Source: Hyphomonadaceae bacterium (GTDB taxonomy: Bacteria > Pseudomonadota > Alphaproteobacteria > Caulobacterales > Aquidulcibacteraceae). Taken from it: a stretch of 36,760 bases of DNA. How positions within the stretch are numbered: the first letter of the stretch is position 1; every line of letters begins with the position of its first letter. Shown here in pieces: positions 7,353-15,600 of the stretch. The position numbers and the translations under genes are program-made. The notes under the pieces were generated by a model. That model did no database searches and had not been told where the DNA came from. It saw only the letters and a list, made by a program, of their open reading frames with translations. The stretch covers positions 1 to 36,760 of the forward strand of contig JADLHI010000190.1 in NCBI GenBank assembly GCA_020848895.1. The letters are read 5' to 3'.

Positions 7353-8801
7353 ATGAGCAACCCGGATCCGGCCTGGAGCCTCGGCTCAGACGACGACTTC
7401 GTGCTCGAAGACGACGATACGTTCGGCGTCGGCGAACTCGAAGGCGGAGATTTGCCGCCGTTCGATGAAGCCGAACCGCCGCTGCCCGCCAACGAGAGCG
7501 CGCCGCATGCAAACGAAGACCCGTACGGCTTGGCCGCGCCGGCGACAGTCGCGCACGCGATGAGCGCCGCGCCGATCATGCCGCGCGAAGAAACGCGGAC
7601 CACCGAGCAACCGGTGCCGCGCATCACCATTCACGCCGCCTGCGATCGCCACGAAATCTCCGATATCATCTCGGGCATTTCCGCCGATCGGCGCATGGCG
7701 CGCGCGGAAATTACGGTTGAGGCGGGCGGCATCGAAGCCGCCGTCACGCGCTTCGCCAGCCAAGCCAGCCCGAACCTGCTCATCATCGATACGCTGATGC
7801 AGGGCCAGCAGATGCTGCACAACCTGGATCGCCTCGCACAGGTGATCGAGGAAGGCACCAAGGTCATCATTATCGGCGCCGTCAACGACATCGCCCTCTT
7901 CCGCGAGTTGATGGCGCGCGGCGTCAGCGAATACGTCGTGCCGCCGATGCAGCCGCTCGACCTCATCCGCACTGTGTGCGGCCTCTATGTGAACCCGGAC
8001 AAGCCGTTCGCTGGCCGCGTCATTTCGGTGATCGGCGCGCGCGGCGGCATCGGCGCCTCCACCATCGCGCACAACCTCGCCTGGTCGATCGCCGAGCGTC
8101 AGGAATCGAGCGCCACCTTGCTCGACCTCGATCTCTCCTTCGGCACCGCCGCGCTCGACTTCAACCAAGACCCGCCGCAATCGATCGCCGACGCACTGAT
8201 GGCGCCCGATCGCGTTGACGACGTCTTCCTTGAGCGCGTCACCACCAAGCAAACCCAACGCCTGCAGATGCTCACCGCGCCGGCGACATTGGAGCGCGAA
8301 TTCGAACTCGATTCGCAATCCTACGAGATGGTGATCGAGCGCGTGCGCCGCACCAGCCCCTTCGTGGTGCTCGATCTGCCGCACGTCTGGACCTCGTGGG
8401 TGAAGAGCACGCTGCTCTCGGCCGACGATGCGATCATCGTCGCCGGCCCGGATCTGGCGTCGCTGCGCAACACCAAGAACATCATCGACCTTCTGAAGGC
8501 GATGCGTCCCTACGATTCACCACCGGCGGTGGTGCTCTCGATGGTCGGCGTGCCCAAGCGCCCCGAAATCCCATTCAAGGATTTCGCCGAGGCATTGGGC
8601 GCTGAGCCTGTCGCGTCGATCCCATTCGATCCGCAACTCTTTGGCATGGCCGCGAACAACGGTCAGATGGTTGGCGAAGTCGCCGCGCAGTCGAAAACTG
8701 CGATCGCGCTCGACGCCCTTGCTGCAACACTGACGGGCAGAAAGCCGGTGGAGGCGAAGAAATCGTCGATCACTGACAAAATCCCATTCTTGAAGCGCTA
8801 G
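7353..8801 (+). CDS. cpaE: Pilus assembly ATPase-like protein CpaE/TadZ
   Basis: A 482-residue MinD/ParA-superfamily protein that places the pilus machinery at the cell pole. An acidic, Pro-rich N-terminal tail of about 85 residues is followed by a receiver-like domain (about 90-210) and the ATPase-like domain. The P-loop at about 228-237 reads GARGGIGAST: the signature lysine is Arg and the second lysine is Ala, as in other TadZ proteins called atypical ATPases. A later LDLDLSFGTAALDF matches the switch region. An in-frame TTG lies at 7344; the ATG at 7353 is preferred because AGGG lies ten bases upstream. Confidence 0.93.
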   Translation: MSNPDPAWSLGSDDDFVLEDDDTFGVGELEGGDLPPFDEAEPPLPANESAPHANEDPYGLAAPATVAHAMSAAPIMPREETRTTEQPVPRITIHAACDRHEISDIISGISADRRMARAEITVEAGGIEAAVTRFASQASPNLLIIDTLMQGQQMLHNLDRLAQVIEEGTKVIIIGAVNDIALFRELMARGVSEYVVPPMQPLDLIRTVCGLYVNPDKPFAGRVISVIGARGGIGASTIAHNLAWSIAERQESSATLLDLDLSFGTAALDFNQDPPQSIADALMAPDRVDDVFLERVTTKQTQRLQMLTAPATLEREFELDSQSYEMVIERVRRTSPFVVLDLPHVWTSWVKSTLLSADDAIIVAGPDLASLRNTKNIIDLLKAMRPYDSPPAVVLSMVGVPKRPEIPFKDFAEALGAEPVASIPFDPQLFGMAANNGQMVGEVAAQSKTAIALDALAATLTGRKPVEAKKSSITDKIPFLKR

Positions 8802-8809
8802 GGGTTTGA

Positions 8810-10342
8810 ATGTTCGGTAAGCGAGGCACTGGCGACGCTCCTGGCGCTGCGCCGACGGCGCCTGTCGCCGCCCCTGCTGCGCGCGTGCAAGCAGCCGTCG
8901 CGCCTCGCCCGACAGCCGTCGCGCCGCCGCAACCGACGGCGCGCGCCGCCGCGCCTGCGCCTGCCGCGCGGCCCGCGGCAGCCTCGCCCGCGCCGCGCCC
9001 AGCCGCGCCGGCAACCCCGCCCGCGCCGCGCACGCCCGATCCGAGTGAAAATCCCGAGTATCGCTCGGAAGCGTATTACCGCGTCAAATCGACGATCTTC
9101 AACGCGCTGATCGAAACCATCGATCTCACGCAACTGGCGCAACTCGATCCAGAATCCGCGCGCGACGAAATTCGCGACATCGTCGCGGAAATCATCTCGA
9201 TCAAGAACGTCGTCATGTCGATCGCCGAGCAAGAAAGCCTGCTCGACGATATCTGCAACGACGTCCTGGGCTACGGCCCGCTTGAGCCACTGCTGGCGCG
9301 CGACGATATCGCCGACGTCATGGTCAACGGCGCCAACGCCGTGTTCATCGAAGTCAACGGCAAGATCTCAAAAACCGGCATCCGCTTCCGCGACAACGGC
9401 CAGCTGATGAACATCTGCCAACGCATCGTCTCCCAAGTCGGCCGCCGCGTCGATGAAAGCAGCCCGATCTGCGACGCGCGCTTGCCGGACGGTTCGCGTG
9501 TCAACGTCATCGTGCCGCCGCTCGCCATCGATGGCCCGACGCTCACCATTCGTAAGTTCAAAAAAGACAAGCTGAAGCTCTCGAACCTGGTTGAGTTCGG
9601 CTCGATCTCGCCTGCCGGCGCGAAAATCCTGCAGATCATCGGCGCCTGCCGCTGTAACGTGCTGATCTCCGGCGGCACCGGTTCAGGCAAGACCACGCTG
9701 CTCAACACACTCACCGCCTTCATCGATCCAACCGAACGCGTCATCACCTGCGAAGACGCGGCCGAACTGCAGCTGCAACAGCCGCACGTCGTGCGTCTCG
9801 AAACCCGGCCGCCGAACCTCGAGGGCACCGGCCAGGTCACCATGCGCGACCTGGTCAAGAACTGCCTGCGTATGCGTCCTGAGCGCATTATCGTCGGCGA
9901 AGTCCGCGGCAGCGAAGCGTTCGACCTTCTGCAGGCCATGAACACCGGCCACGACGGCTCGATGGGCACGCTGCACGCCAACACGCCGCGCGAAGCCCTC
10001 TCCCGTCTTGAATCGATGATCACGATGGGCGGCTTCTCGCTGCCGCCGAAAACCATCCGCGAAATCATCGTCGCCGCCGTCGATGTCGTCATCCAAGCCG
10101 CGCGCTTGCGGGACGGTTCGCGCCGCATCACCCAGATCACCGAAGTGCTCGGCCTCGAAGGCGATACCATCATCACCCAAGACCTCATGCTCTACGAGAT
10201 CCAGGGCGAGGATCAGAACGGCCGTATCAATGGCCGCCACAAAGGCACGGGCGTCGGCCGTCCGCGCTTCTGGGAACGCGCGCGCTACTTCGGTCTTGAG
10301 AAAGAACTCGCCCAAGCGTTGGACGAAACGGAGGCCGCGTAA
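8810..10342 (+). CDS. cpaF: Tad pilus ATPase CpaF/TadA
   Basis: A 510-residue secretion-type hexameric ATPase that powers pilus extension and probably retraction. Residues 10-78 are almost only Ala and Pro, a linker. A conserved N-terminal domain (about 85-280) is followed by the ATPase core: Walker A GGTGSGKTT at 288-296, the Asp box ITCEDAAELQL, Walker B RIIVGEVRGSEA, and the His box MGTLHANTPREAL. The stop TAA overlaps the tadB ATG by one base. An AGGGG sequence precedes the ATG. All catalytic elements appear intact. Confidence 0.97.
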   Translation: MFGKRGTGDAPGAAPTAPVAAPAARVQAAVAPRPTAVAPPQPTARAAAPAPAARPAAASPAPRPAAPATPPAPRTPDPSENPEYRSEAYYRVKSTIFNALIETIDLTQLAQLDPESARDEIRDIVAEIISIKNVVMSIAEQESLLDDICNDVLGYGPLEPLLARDDIADVMVNGANAVFIEVNGKISKTGIRFRDNGQLMNICQRIVSQVGRRVDESSPICDARLPDGSRVNVIVPPLAIDGPTLTIRKFKKDKLKLSNLVEFGSISPAGAKILQIIGACRCNVLISGGTGSGKTTLLNTLTAFIDPTERVITCEDAAELQLQQPHVVRLETRPPNLEGTGQVTMRDLVKNCLRMRPERIIVGEVRGSEAFDLLQAMNTGHDGSMGTLHANTPREALSRLESMITMGGFSLPPKTIREIIVAAVDVVIQAARLRDGSRRITQITEVLGLEGDTIITQDLMLYEIQGEDQNGRINGRHKGTGVGRPRFWERARYFGLEKELAQALDETEAA

Positions 10343-11349
10343 TGGATTCGGCGGTCGTCATTGCCGTTCTCGCCTTCGTCGCCATTGGCGGCGCCGGCAT
10401 CGCGTTGACAGGCGGCAAGAACCAACCCGCCACCGCCAACAAGCGTGTCAAAGCTGTCGCCGGCGCGAAAGCCGTCGATCGCCGCAAGCAAGCGACCGAA
10501 ATCGCCGCGCTGAAGCGCCGCCAATCCACCGCCGAAGCACTGAAAGAGCTTTCGAACAACGAAAAGCAATCGCGCAAGCGCCGCTTCTCGGTGAAAGGCC
10601 AACTCGCGCAAGCCGGCCTCGCCAACGTCTCTCCGGCGATGTTCTGGATGGGATCGGCGGCGGCAGGCGTCGTGCTCGGCATTGCCGGCCTCATCATCCA
10701 AGCCGGCGCGTCCAACCCACTCTTCATGTATCTCGCCGGCGCGATGGGTTTCTTCGTCGGCTTCCTTGGCCTGCCGCGCTGGGTTCTCGGCATGCAGGTC
10801 GCCGGCCGCCAGAAGAAGTTCTCCAACCAGCTCGCCGACGCCATCGACATCATCGTCCGCGGCGTCAAATCCGGCCTGCCGCTGAACCAGTGCTTGCGCA
10901 TCATCGCGGCCGAAAGCCCCGAACCGCTACGCGCCGAATTCCAGGCGCTCGTCGATTCCAGCGCCATGGGCGTGCCGCTCGATCAGAGCATGCAGCGTAT
11001 GTACGACCGCATGCCGCTGCCGGAAGTGAACTTCTTCTCGATCGTGCTCGTCATTCAACAGAAGACCGGCGGCAACCTCTCCGAATCCCTGGGCAACCTC
11101 TCCTCCGTGCTGCGCGCGCGCAAGCTGATGAAGGAGAAAGTGAAAGCGCTTTCGTCCGAAGCGAAGGCGTCCGCCATGATCATCGGCTCGCTGCCGATCG
11201 TCGTCATGTGCATGGTCTATTTCACGCGCCCGACCTACATCATGATCTTGTTCAACGAACCTGTCGGCAATCTCATCCTGCTGGGCGCGGCCTGCATGAT
11301 GTCGATGGGCATCTTCGTCATGAACAAGATGGTCAACTTCAAGTTCTGA
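10342..11349 (+). CDS. tadB: Tad pilus inner-membrane platform protein TadB/CpaG
   Basis: A 335-residue T2SSF-domain protein forming part of the inner-membrane platform that couples the ATPase to pilin insertion. One membrane segment opens the protein, two more lie around residues 95-140, and two close it (about 275-330). The cytoplasmic T2SSF domain in between has the family signature: LADAIDIIVRGVKSGLPLNQ, then PEVNFFSIVLVIQQKTGGNL. The start overlaps the cpaF stop by one base and seven bases separate it from tadC. Confidence 0.95.
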   Translation: MDSAVVIAVLAFVAIGGAGIALTGGKNQPATANKRVKAVAGAKAVDRRKQATEIAALKRRQSTAEALKELSNNEKQSRKRRFSVKGQLAQAGLANVSPAMFWMGSAAAGVVLGIAGLIIQAGASNPLFMYLAGAMGFFVGFLGLPRWVLGMQVAGRQKKFSNQLADAIDIIVRGVKSGLPLNQCLRIIAAESPEPLRAEFQALVDSSAMGVPLDQSMQRMYDRMPLPEVNFFSIVLVIQQKTGGNLSESLGNLSSVLRARKLMKEKVKALSSEAKASAMIIGSLPIVVMCMVYFTRPTYIMILFNEPVGNLILLGAACMMSMGIFVMNKMVNFKF

Positions 11350-11356
11350 GGGCCGG

Positions 11357-12334
11357 ATGGATATCGTCAAAACCCTCACCGACCCGCTTTTGATCGCGGG
11401 CGTTCTCGGCGCCGGCGCCTGCTTCGCCACCATCGTGACGCTCGCTGCGCCCTCGCTCGCCGAAGACAAGCTTGGCTCGCGCCTGAAGGAAGTCGCCAAG
11501 AAACGCGAAGAACTGCGCAAGCGCTCGCGCGCCGAACTGGCCAAAGGCCAAGGCTCGCTGCAGCACAAGGACGCCAACTCGTTCGCCAAGAGCCTCGTCG
11601 ACAAGCTCAACCTGCAAAAGGCGCTGGCTGACGATACGCTGACCGAAAAGCTCATCCGCGCCGGCCTCCGCGGCCACGCGGCACAGACCATGTTCTACTT
11701 CTATCGCGCCGCGCTGCCGATCGGCTTCGGCCTCGCCGCGCTCGCCTATGTCGTGTTCATGGGCCACGACATCAGCCTGCAGATGAAGCTCGTCGCTGTC
11801 GTCGGCGGCGTCGCCGCCGGCTTCTATGCGCCGAACATTTATCTGAAGAACATGGCGGATAACCGCAAAACCAAGATCATGTCCTCATTCCCGGACAGCC
11901 TCGACATGATGCTGATCTGCGTTGAGTCCGGCATGTCGATCGAAATGGCGTTGCAGCGCGTCGGCCAGGAAATCGCAACCGCGTCCGTCGAACTCGCCGA
12001 AGAATTCTCGCTGACGACAGCCGAACTGTCCTACTTGCCCGAGCGCCGCATGGCCTACGAGAACCTCGCGCGCCGCACCGACCACCCGGGCGTCAAAGCC
12101 GTCGCCATGGCGCTGACGCAAGCTGAAAAGTACGGCACGCCCGTTGGCCAGGCGCTGCGCGTCATGGCCAAGGAAAACCGCGACCTCCGCCTCGCCGAAG
12201 CCGAGAAGAAAGCCGCGTCACTGCCGCCGAAACTCACCGTGCCGATGATCCTCTTCTTCCTGCCGGTGCTCTTCGCCGTCATCATCGGCCCCGCCCTCAT
12301 CCAAGTCAGCCAAATGATGAGCGGCCAGCACTAG
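11357..12334 (+). CDS. tadC: Tad pilus inner-membrane platform protein TadC/CpaH
   Basis: A 325-residue second T2SSF-domain platform protein, paired with TadB. The T2SSF domain is seen in SFPDSLDMMLICVESGMSIE and ALTQAEKYGTPVGQALRV; the C-terminus is a hydrophobic segment around PMILFFLPVLFAVIIGPALI. The leader GAGGGCCGG before the ATG is a good ribosome site. It is the last gene of the cpa run. A regulator gene ends 12 bp away on the other strand, and I see no clear terminator hairpin in that gap. Confidence 0.95.
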   Translation: MDIVKTLTDPLLIAGVLGAGACFATIVTLAAPSLAEDKLGSRLKEVAKKREELRKRSRAELAKGQGSLQHKDANSFAKSLVDKLNLQKALADDTLTEKLIRAGLRGHAAQTMFYFYRAALPIGFGLAALAYVVFMGHDISLQMKLVAVVGGVAAGFYAPNIYLKNMADNRKTKIMSSFPDSLDMMLICVESGMSIEMALQRVGQEIATASVELAEEFSLTTAELSYLPERRMAYENLARRTDHPGVKAVAMALTQAEKYGTPVGQALRVMAKENRDLRLAEAEKKAASLPPKLTVPMILFFLPVLFAVIIGPALIQVSQMMSGQH

Positions 12335-12346
12335 GCCTCTCATCAT

Positions 12347-12847
12347 TCAGAGCCAGCCGTTGGCTTGCCGTTGAGATGGCGCGTCCAGTAGATCGTCGAT
12401 AAACACCGACACCAGCATCGCCTGGCTGCTCACGCCGGCCTTCGTATAGATTTGGCTGAGCTGCGAGCGAATGGTTCCCGCAGCCGCGCCGCGCAGCCGA
12501 GCGATCTCCGCGACATCGCACCCCTTCAACGCAAACAGCGCGACCTCGCCCTCACTCTTCGTCAGCCCCCATTCGCGAAACCGCAAAGCGATGTGGTCAG
12601 CGAGTGCGCCGCGCGCGCGCGCCAGCGACTGCTCCTTCCACTGCAGCTCGCGCCGCAACCGCATGAAATTGCGCGAACTCACAATCACCCCGGCCAGCAA
12701 CGCCAGCGCGATGACGAATTCCATCGCCAAATCCAGATTGAACCCGCCCGGCCCATCGAGAAACTGATCCTCGATCCCGTCGATCACAAAGTACGCGGCT
12801 GCAACGATCTGCAACGCCATCAGCGCCACCGGCAGCGCCAACTGCAT
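12347..12847 (-). CDS. Membrane-anchored LuxR-type transcriptional regulator
   Basis: A 166-residue protein with two predicted membrane helices followed by a short linker and a LuxR-type helix-turn-helix. The DNA-binding part reads WGLTKSEGEVALFALKG, then DVAEIARLRGAAAGTIRSQL and IYTKAGVSSQAMLVSVFIDD. Alphaproteobacteria have a family with exactly this two-helix plus HTH layout; targets are mostly unknown. The start at 12847 has GAGG five bases upstream; an ATG ten codons earlier (12877) lacks a ribosome site. It converges on tadC and diverges from the next two genes, so it may regulate either, by inference. Confidence 0.85.
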   Translation of the reverse strand: MQLALPVALMALQIVAAAYFVIDGIEDQFLDGPGGFNLDLAMEFVIALALLAGVIVSSRNFMRLRRELQWKEQSLARARGALADHIALRFREWGLTKSEGEVALFALKGCDVAEIARLRGAAAGTIRSQLSQIYTKAGVSSQAMLVSVFIDDLLDAPSQRQANGWL

Positions 12848-12918
12848 GCGGGCCTCGCCAGAGTCAGGCTTTTTCATGGGACATTCGCTTAGAGAGCCGG
12901 TTTTGAGCGCCTGCTTAT

Positions 12919-12932
12919 GGGCGCATGCGCCC
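12919..12932. repeat. 14-bp perfect palindrome between divergent genes
   Basis: GGGCGCATGCGCCC lies between the luxR-like gene and the COG4705-like gene, roughly midway. It could be an operator or part of a dispersed intergenic repeat; the flanks TTTTGAGCGC and CGAAAAG give no further clue. Confidence 0.4.
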
Positions 12933-12982
12933 GAAAAGACTTAGCAACGGCCCCTCACTTCGTTCAACGATGAGGCAAAGGC

Positions 12983-13774
12983 GTGACGCATAACAATGGT
13001 GCGCTGACCAAAGTCCCCGCTATCACTCTGGGCTTTTGGATCATCAAAATCCTGGCGACCACCTTTGGCGAGACCGCCGGCGACAGCGTTTCGATGTCGT
13101 GGCTTGGCGAGACGACGCCTGACGCGCCGACATCGTTCTGGCAAAGCGGCTACCTGATCGGCACGGGAATTTTCGGGGCCCTTCTGGCGGTTCTGGCTTT
13201 TGTCCAGATCCGCGCACCCCGGTTCAATCCCTGGCTCTATTGGGCGACCATAATCGCCTCCACCACAGCCGGCACAACGTTGGCCGATTTCGCCACCCGG
13301 TCGATGGGCGTCGGCTATCCCGGCGGATCGATCCTCCTGCTCGGGTGCGTGCTGGCGTCTCTCTTCGTCTGGCGCCAAGTCCTCGGCACGGTGTCGGTAA
13401 GTTCGGTGCACGAGCCGAAAGCCGAACTCTTCTACTGGATCACGATCACCTTCTCGCAAACGCTCGGCACCGCCTTGGGCGACTGGATCGCCGATGGGTC
13501 GCTCGGTTATTTGGGCTCCGCCGTCATTTTCTGCGCGCTCCTTGCATTGATCGCGCTCGCCTATTTCCGCACCGCGATTGATCGCGTCGCGCTCTTCTGG
13601 GCAGCCTTTATTCTAACGCGACCTCTCGGCGCGGTGGTCGGTGACTTTCTGGACAAGCCGCACGAACGCGGCGGGCTGGAGTTGAGCCGCGTGTGGGCGA
13701 CTCTCACCCTCGGCATCGCCATCGCCACTCTGATCATCGTCTTCCGTCAGCAAGCTGCACGCAGAGAGGCCTGA
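12983..13774 (+). CDS. COG4705-type membrane protein with four internal repeats
   Basis: A 263-residue polytopic inner-membrane protein of the uncharacterised COG4705 type; the function is unknown. It contains four copies of one unit: an aromatic-Trp pair, nine residues, Gly, three residues, Gly or Ala, then Asp. The Trp/Asp pairs are W19/D34, W87/D102, W152/D167 and W206/D221, always 15 apart. Helix-length hydrophobic segments alternate with them, suggesting eight membrane helices in four hairpins. The buried acidic residues recall ion or metal transporters, an inference only. The next gene begins one base after its stop, so the two are an operon. Confidence 0.82.
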   Translation: MTHNNGALTKVPAITLGFWIIKILATTFGETAGDSVSMSWLGETTPDAPTSFWQSGYLIGTGIFGALLAVLAFVQIRAPRFNPWLYWATIIASTTAGTTLADFATRSMGVGYPGGSILLLGCVLASLFVWRQVLGTVSVSSVHEPKAELFYWITITFSQTLGTALGDWIADGSLGYLGSAVIFCALLALIALAYFRTAIDRVALFWAAFILTRPLGAVVGDFLDKPHERGGLELSRVWATLTLGIAIATLIIVFRQQAARREA

Positions 13775-13775
13775 G

Positions 13776-14525
13776 ATGGCTCTGCACAAGAACGCAGCCT
13801 CATCGTGTCTGCTGGTCATGTTCAGTTGGATGATCGCGACGCCCGCATGGGCAGGCCCGCCCTTCCTCACCGACGATCCAGAACCAACCGACACAGGCCG
13901 TTGGGAAATCTACACGCCGCTCTTGGAGGCTGAAGGCAACGGCGCAAACTTCGAAGGCGCGACAGGCGTCGAAATCAACTACGGCGCAGCGCCGAACGTG
14001 CAGGTCACCTTCGAACTACCCGCGGCCTACGCGCATGACTCCGCAGGTATGGACTGGGGCCTCGGCGACGTCGCCGTTTCACTCAAATATCGCTTCTATC
14101 ACAACGAAGATCTCGGCCTCTCCATCGCAGCGTTTCCGGGCCTAACGTTGCCGACGGCAACCAACGGTATGGGCGCCGGCGAGGTCACGGGATTTTTGCC
14201 GATCTGGGTGCAGAAAGATTTCGGCCCCTGGTCGGTGTTCGGCGGCGGCGGCTACGCCTTCAATCCTGGCGAAGGCAATCGCGATTATCTAAGCGGCGGC
14301 ATCGCGGTATCGCGCCAAATGACTGAGCGCTTCACGCTCGGCGTCGAGGTCGATCACCAAGGCGCCGACGCAACCGACGGTGAAGCAACGACGAGCCTCG
14401 GCATTGGTGCGATCTACCAATTGCATGCGCCCTATCGCCTGCTCGCCTCCGCCGGGCCAACGTTCGACGACAGCGGCGAAACCACCGGCTTCCACGCCTT
14501 CCTTGCGCTCGGTCTCGATTTTTAG
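13776..14525 (+). CDS. Outer-membrane-type protein, GPPFLTDDPEP family
   Basis: A 249-residue exported protein. A signal peptide of about 26 residues (ending TPAWA) precedes GPPFLTDDPEPTDTGRWEIY, a recognisable opening of a family of predicted outer-membrane barrels often annotated as transporters or MetA-like (PF13557). The rest alternates short polar turns with amphipathic strands (NVQVTFELPAAYA, GDVAVSLKYRFY, FTLGVEVDHQG) and ends in LGLDF with a terminal Phe, typical of barrel proteins. It follows the four-repeat membrane protein by one base, which suggests that they act together across the envelope. The substrate is unknown. Confidence 0.8.
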   Translation: MALHKNAASSCLLVMFSWMIATPAWAGPPFLTDDPEPTDTGRWEIYTPLLEAEGNGANFEGATGVEINYGAAPNVQVTFELPAAYAHDSAGMDWGLGDVAVSLKYRFYHNEDLGLSIAAFPGLTLPTATNGMGAGEVTGFLPIWVQKDFGPWSVFGGGGYAFNPGEGNRDYLSGGIAVSRQMTERFTLGVEVDHQGADATDGEATTSLGIGAIYQLHAPYRLLASAGPTFDDSGETTGFHAFLALGLDF

Positions 14526-14563
14526 CGTCCCCAGATCAGCCAAATGGGACGCGCGCTCCGCGC

Positions 14564-15373
14564 CTAGCGCCCGCGCCCCATGTCGTTCCAGCGGCGCGGA
14601 TCACTCAGCAGCCCGCGCAGATACTGAATGTTCTGCGCCGCCTGCGCCGGCGGCAGATCCACGCGCTCAATCTGCTCGGCCTCATCGAAGCGGCCTTGCA
14701 GCGCGACGGCGATCGCCAGATTCTGCCGCGCCTCGGCTGGCGCGCCCGGCAGCGCCACCGCTTGGCGCAGGATCGGCTCCGCATCGTCCGGCTCGCCAGC
14801 CATGATGTGCGAAACGCCGAGGTTCGTCAGAATGCCCGCATTGTTCGGCTGCAGCGCCAACGCTTCTTGGTACGCTTGGCGCGCTTCCTGAAAGCGGCCC
14901 AATTGATCGAGCGCCGCGCCCAGCGCCGAACGGACTCGCCAGTTCTCCGGCTCCGCCGCCGCAACAACCGCCAGCGGACGCAGCGCCTGTTGCGGACGCT
15001 CCAGCGTGAGCTGCGCGTAGCCATATGTCGTCATCAGCTGGCGATCGTCCGGAAAGCGGCTGAGCGCTTCGCCCGCAATCTGCGCGGCGCGATCCGTGCG
15101 CCCGCCCTTGCGCAGCGCTTCGGCAAAACGTTGCGCCGCTTCAAGGTCGTTCGGGAAGGTCTGGTATTCACCGGCCCAGAACGCCATCTGCGTCAGCGTA
15201 TCTTCACGCGCCACTTGCTCGCGCGCGCGCCGGTCGATCGGTCGAGCGCCCTGCGGCGCGCCGGTAGCGGCTTCAGCGGTCGCCTGTTCCCCGCCCCCGC
15301 TCAACGTGGCGCAGGCGCCCAGCGACGAGACGGCAAGAAGCGCGAACGGCAAGGCGGCAAGCTGACGGGACAT
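14564..15373 (-). CDS. tadD: TPR lipoprotein, TadD-like
   Basis: A 269-residue lipoprotein: a signal ending SSLGAC with lipidated Cys21, a short Gly/Ala-rich linker, then tetratricopeptide repeats from about residue 60. Visible repeat cores include WRVRSALGAALDQLGRFQEA and NAGILTNLGVSHIMAGEPDD. Tad loci encode such a lipoprotein (TadD), thought to help the secretin assemble or reach the outer membrane. This copy lies 2.2 kb from tadC and on the other strand, with three unrelated genes between. Assignment to the pilus therefore rests on fold and nearness. AGGA lies nine bases before the ATG. Confidence 0.8.
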   Translation of the reverse strand: MSRQLAALPFALLAVSSLGACATLSGGGEQATAEAATGAPQGARPIDRRAREQVAREDTLTQMAFWAGEYQTFPNDLEAAQRFAEALRKGGRTDRAAQIAGEALSRFPDDRQLMTTYGYAQLTLERPQQALRPLAVVAAAEPENWRVRSALGAALDQLGRFQEARQAYQEALALQPNNAGILTNLGVSHIMAGEPDDAEPILRQAVALPGAPAEARQNLAIAVALQGRFDEAEQIERVDLPPAQAAQNIQYLRGLLSDPRRWNDMGRGR

Positions 15374-15431
15374 GGGCGCGAATCCTAATAAGCGCCTAAT
15401 GCTGCGCCCCGATGCTCAACAAAGGGCTAAT

Positions 15432-15600
15432 GGGGACCAGGGATTTGGGACTAGAGATGCGGAGCGCGCGAACCTCCTTCCGTCAAAAATCACGACGCCC
15501 TTGCTTGAGAGCATTGATCTGATCGGCAGGATGCTGAACCGGTTGCACACCCACCTGGTCACCCCCACTAGTCCCTAGCCCCAAGTCCCGAGTCCCTAAG
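15432..15600. repeat. Gap with degenerate GGGACT/AGTCCC inverted repeats
   Basis: The left segment (15432-15454) contains ACCAGGGATTTGGGACTAG and the right one (15567-15599) ACTAGTCCCTAGCCCCAAG followed by TCCCGAGTCCC. They are related in inverted orientation and the right copy touches the start codon of the aminopeptidase gene. No reading frame with coding character spans this gap. Confidence 0.45.

Noticed and set aside
7386..8384. A long frame antisense to cpaE
   Set aside because: It is a GC-driven shadow, with no ribosome site or recognisable domain.
10083..11393. A 436-codon plus-strand frame across cpaF and tadB
   Set aside because: It lies out of frame with two clear pilus genes and is Arg-rich without any family feature.
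15385..15399. TTAG-N7-TTAG (minus strand) before the tadD-like gene as a CtrA box
   Set aside because: It matches 6 of 8 bases and one half coincides with the ribosome-binding region, an unlikely place for an activator.
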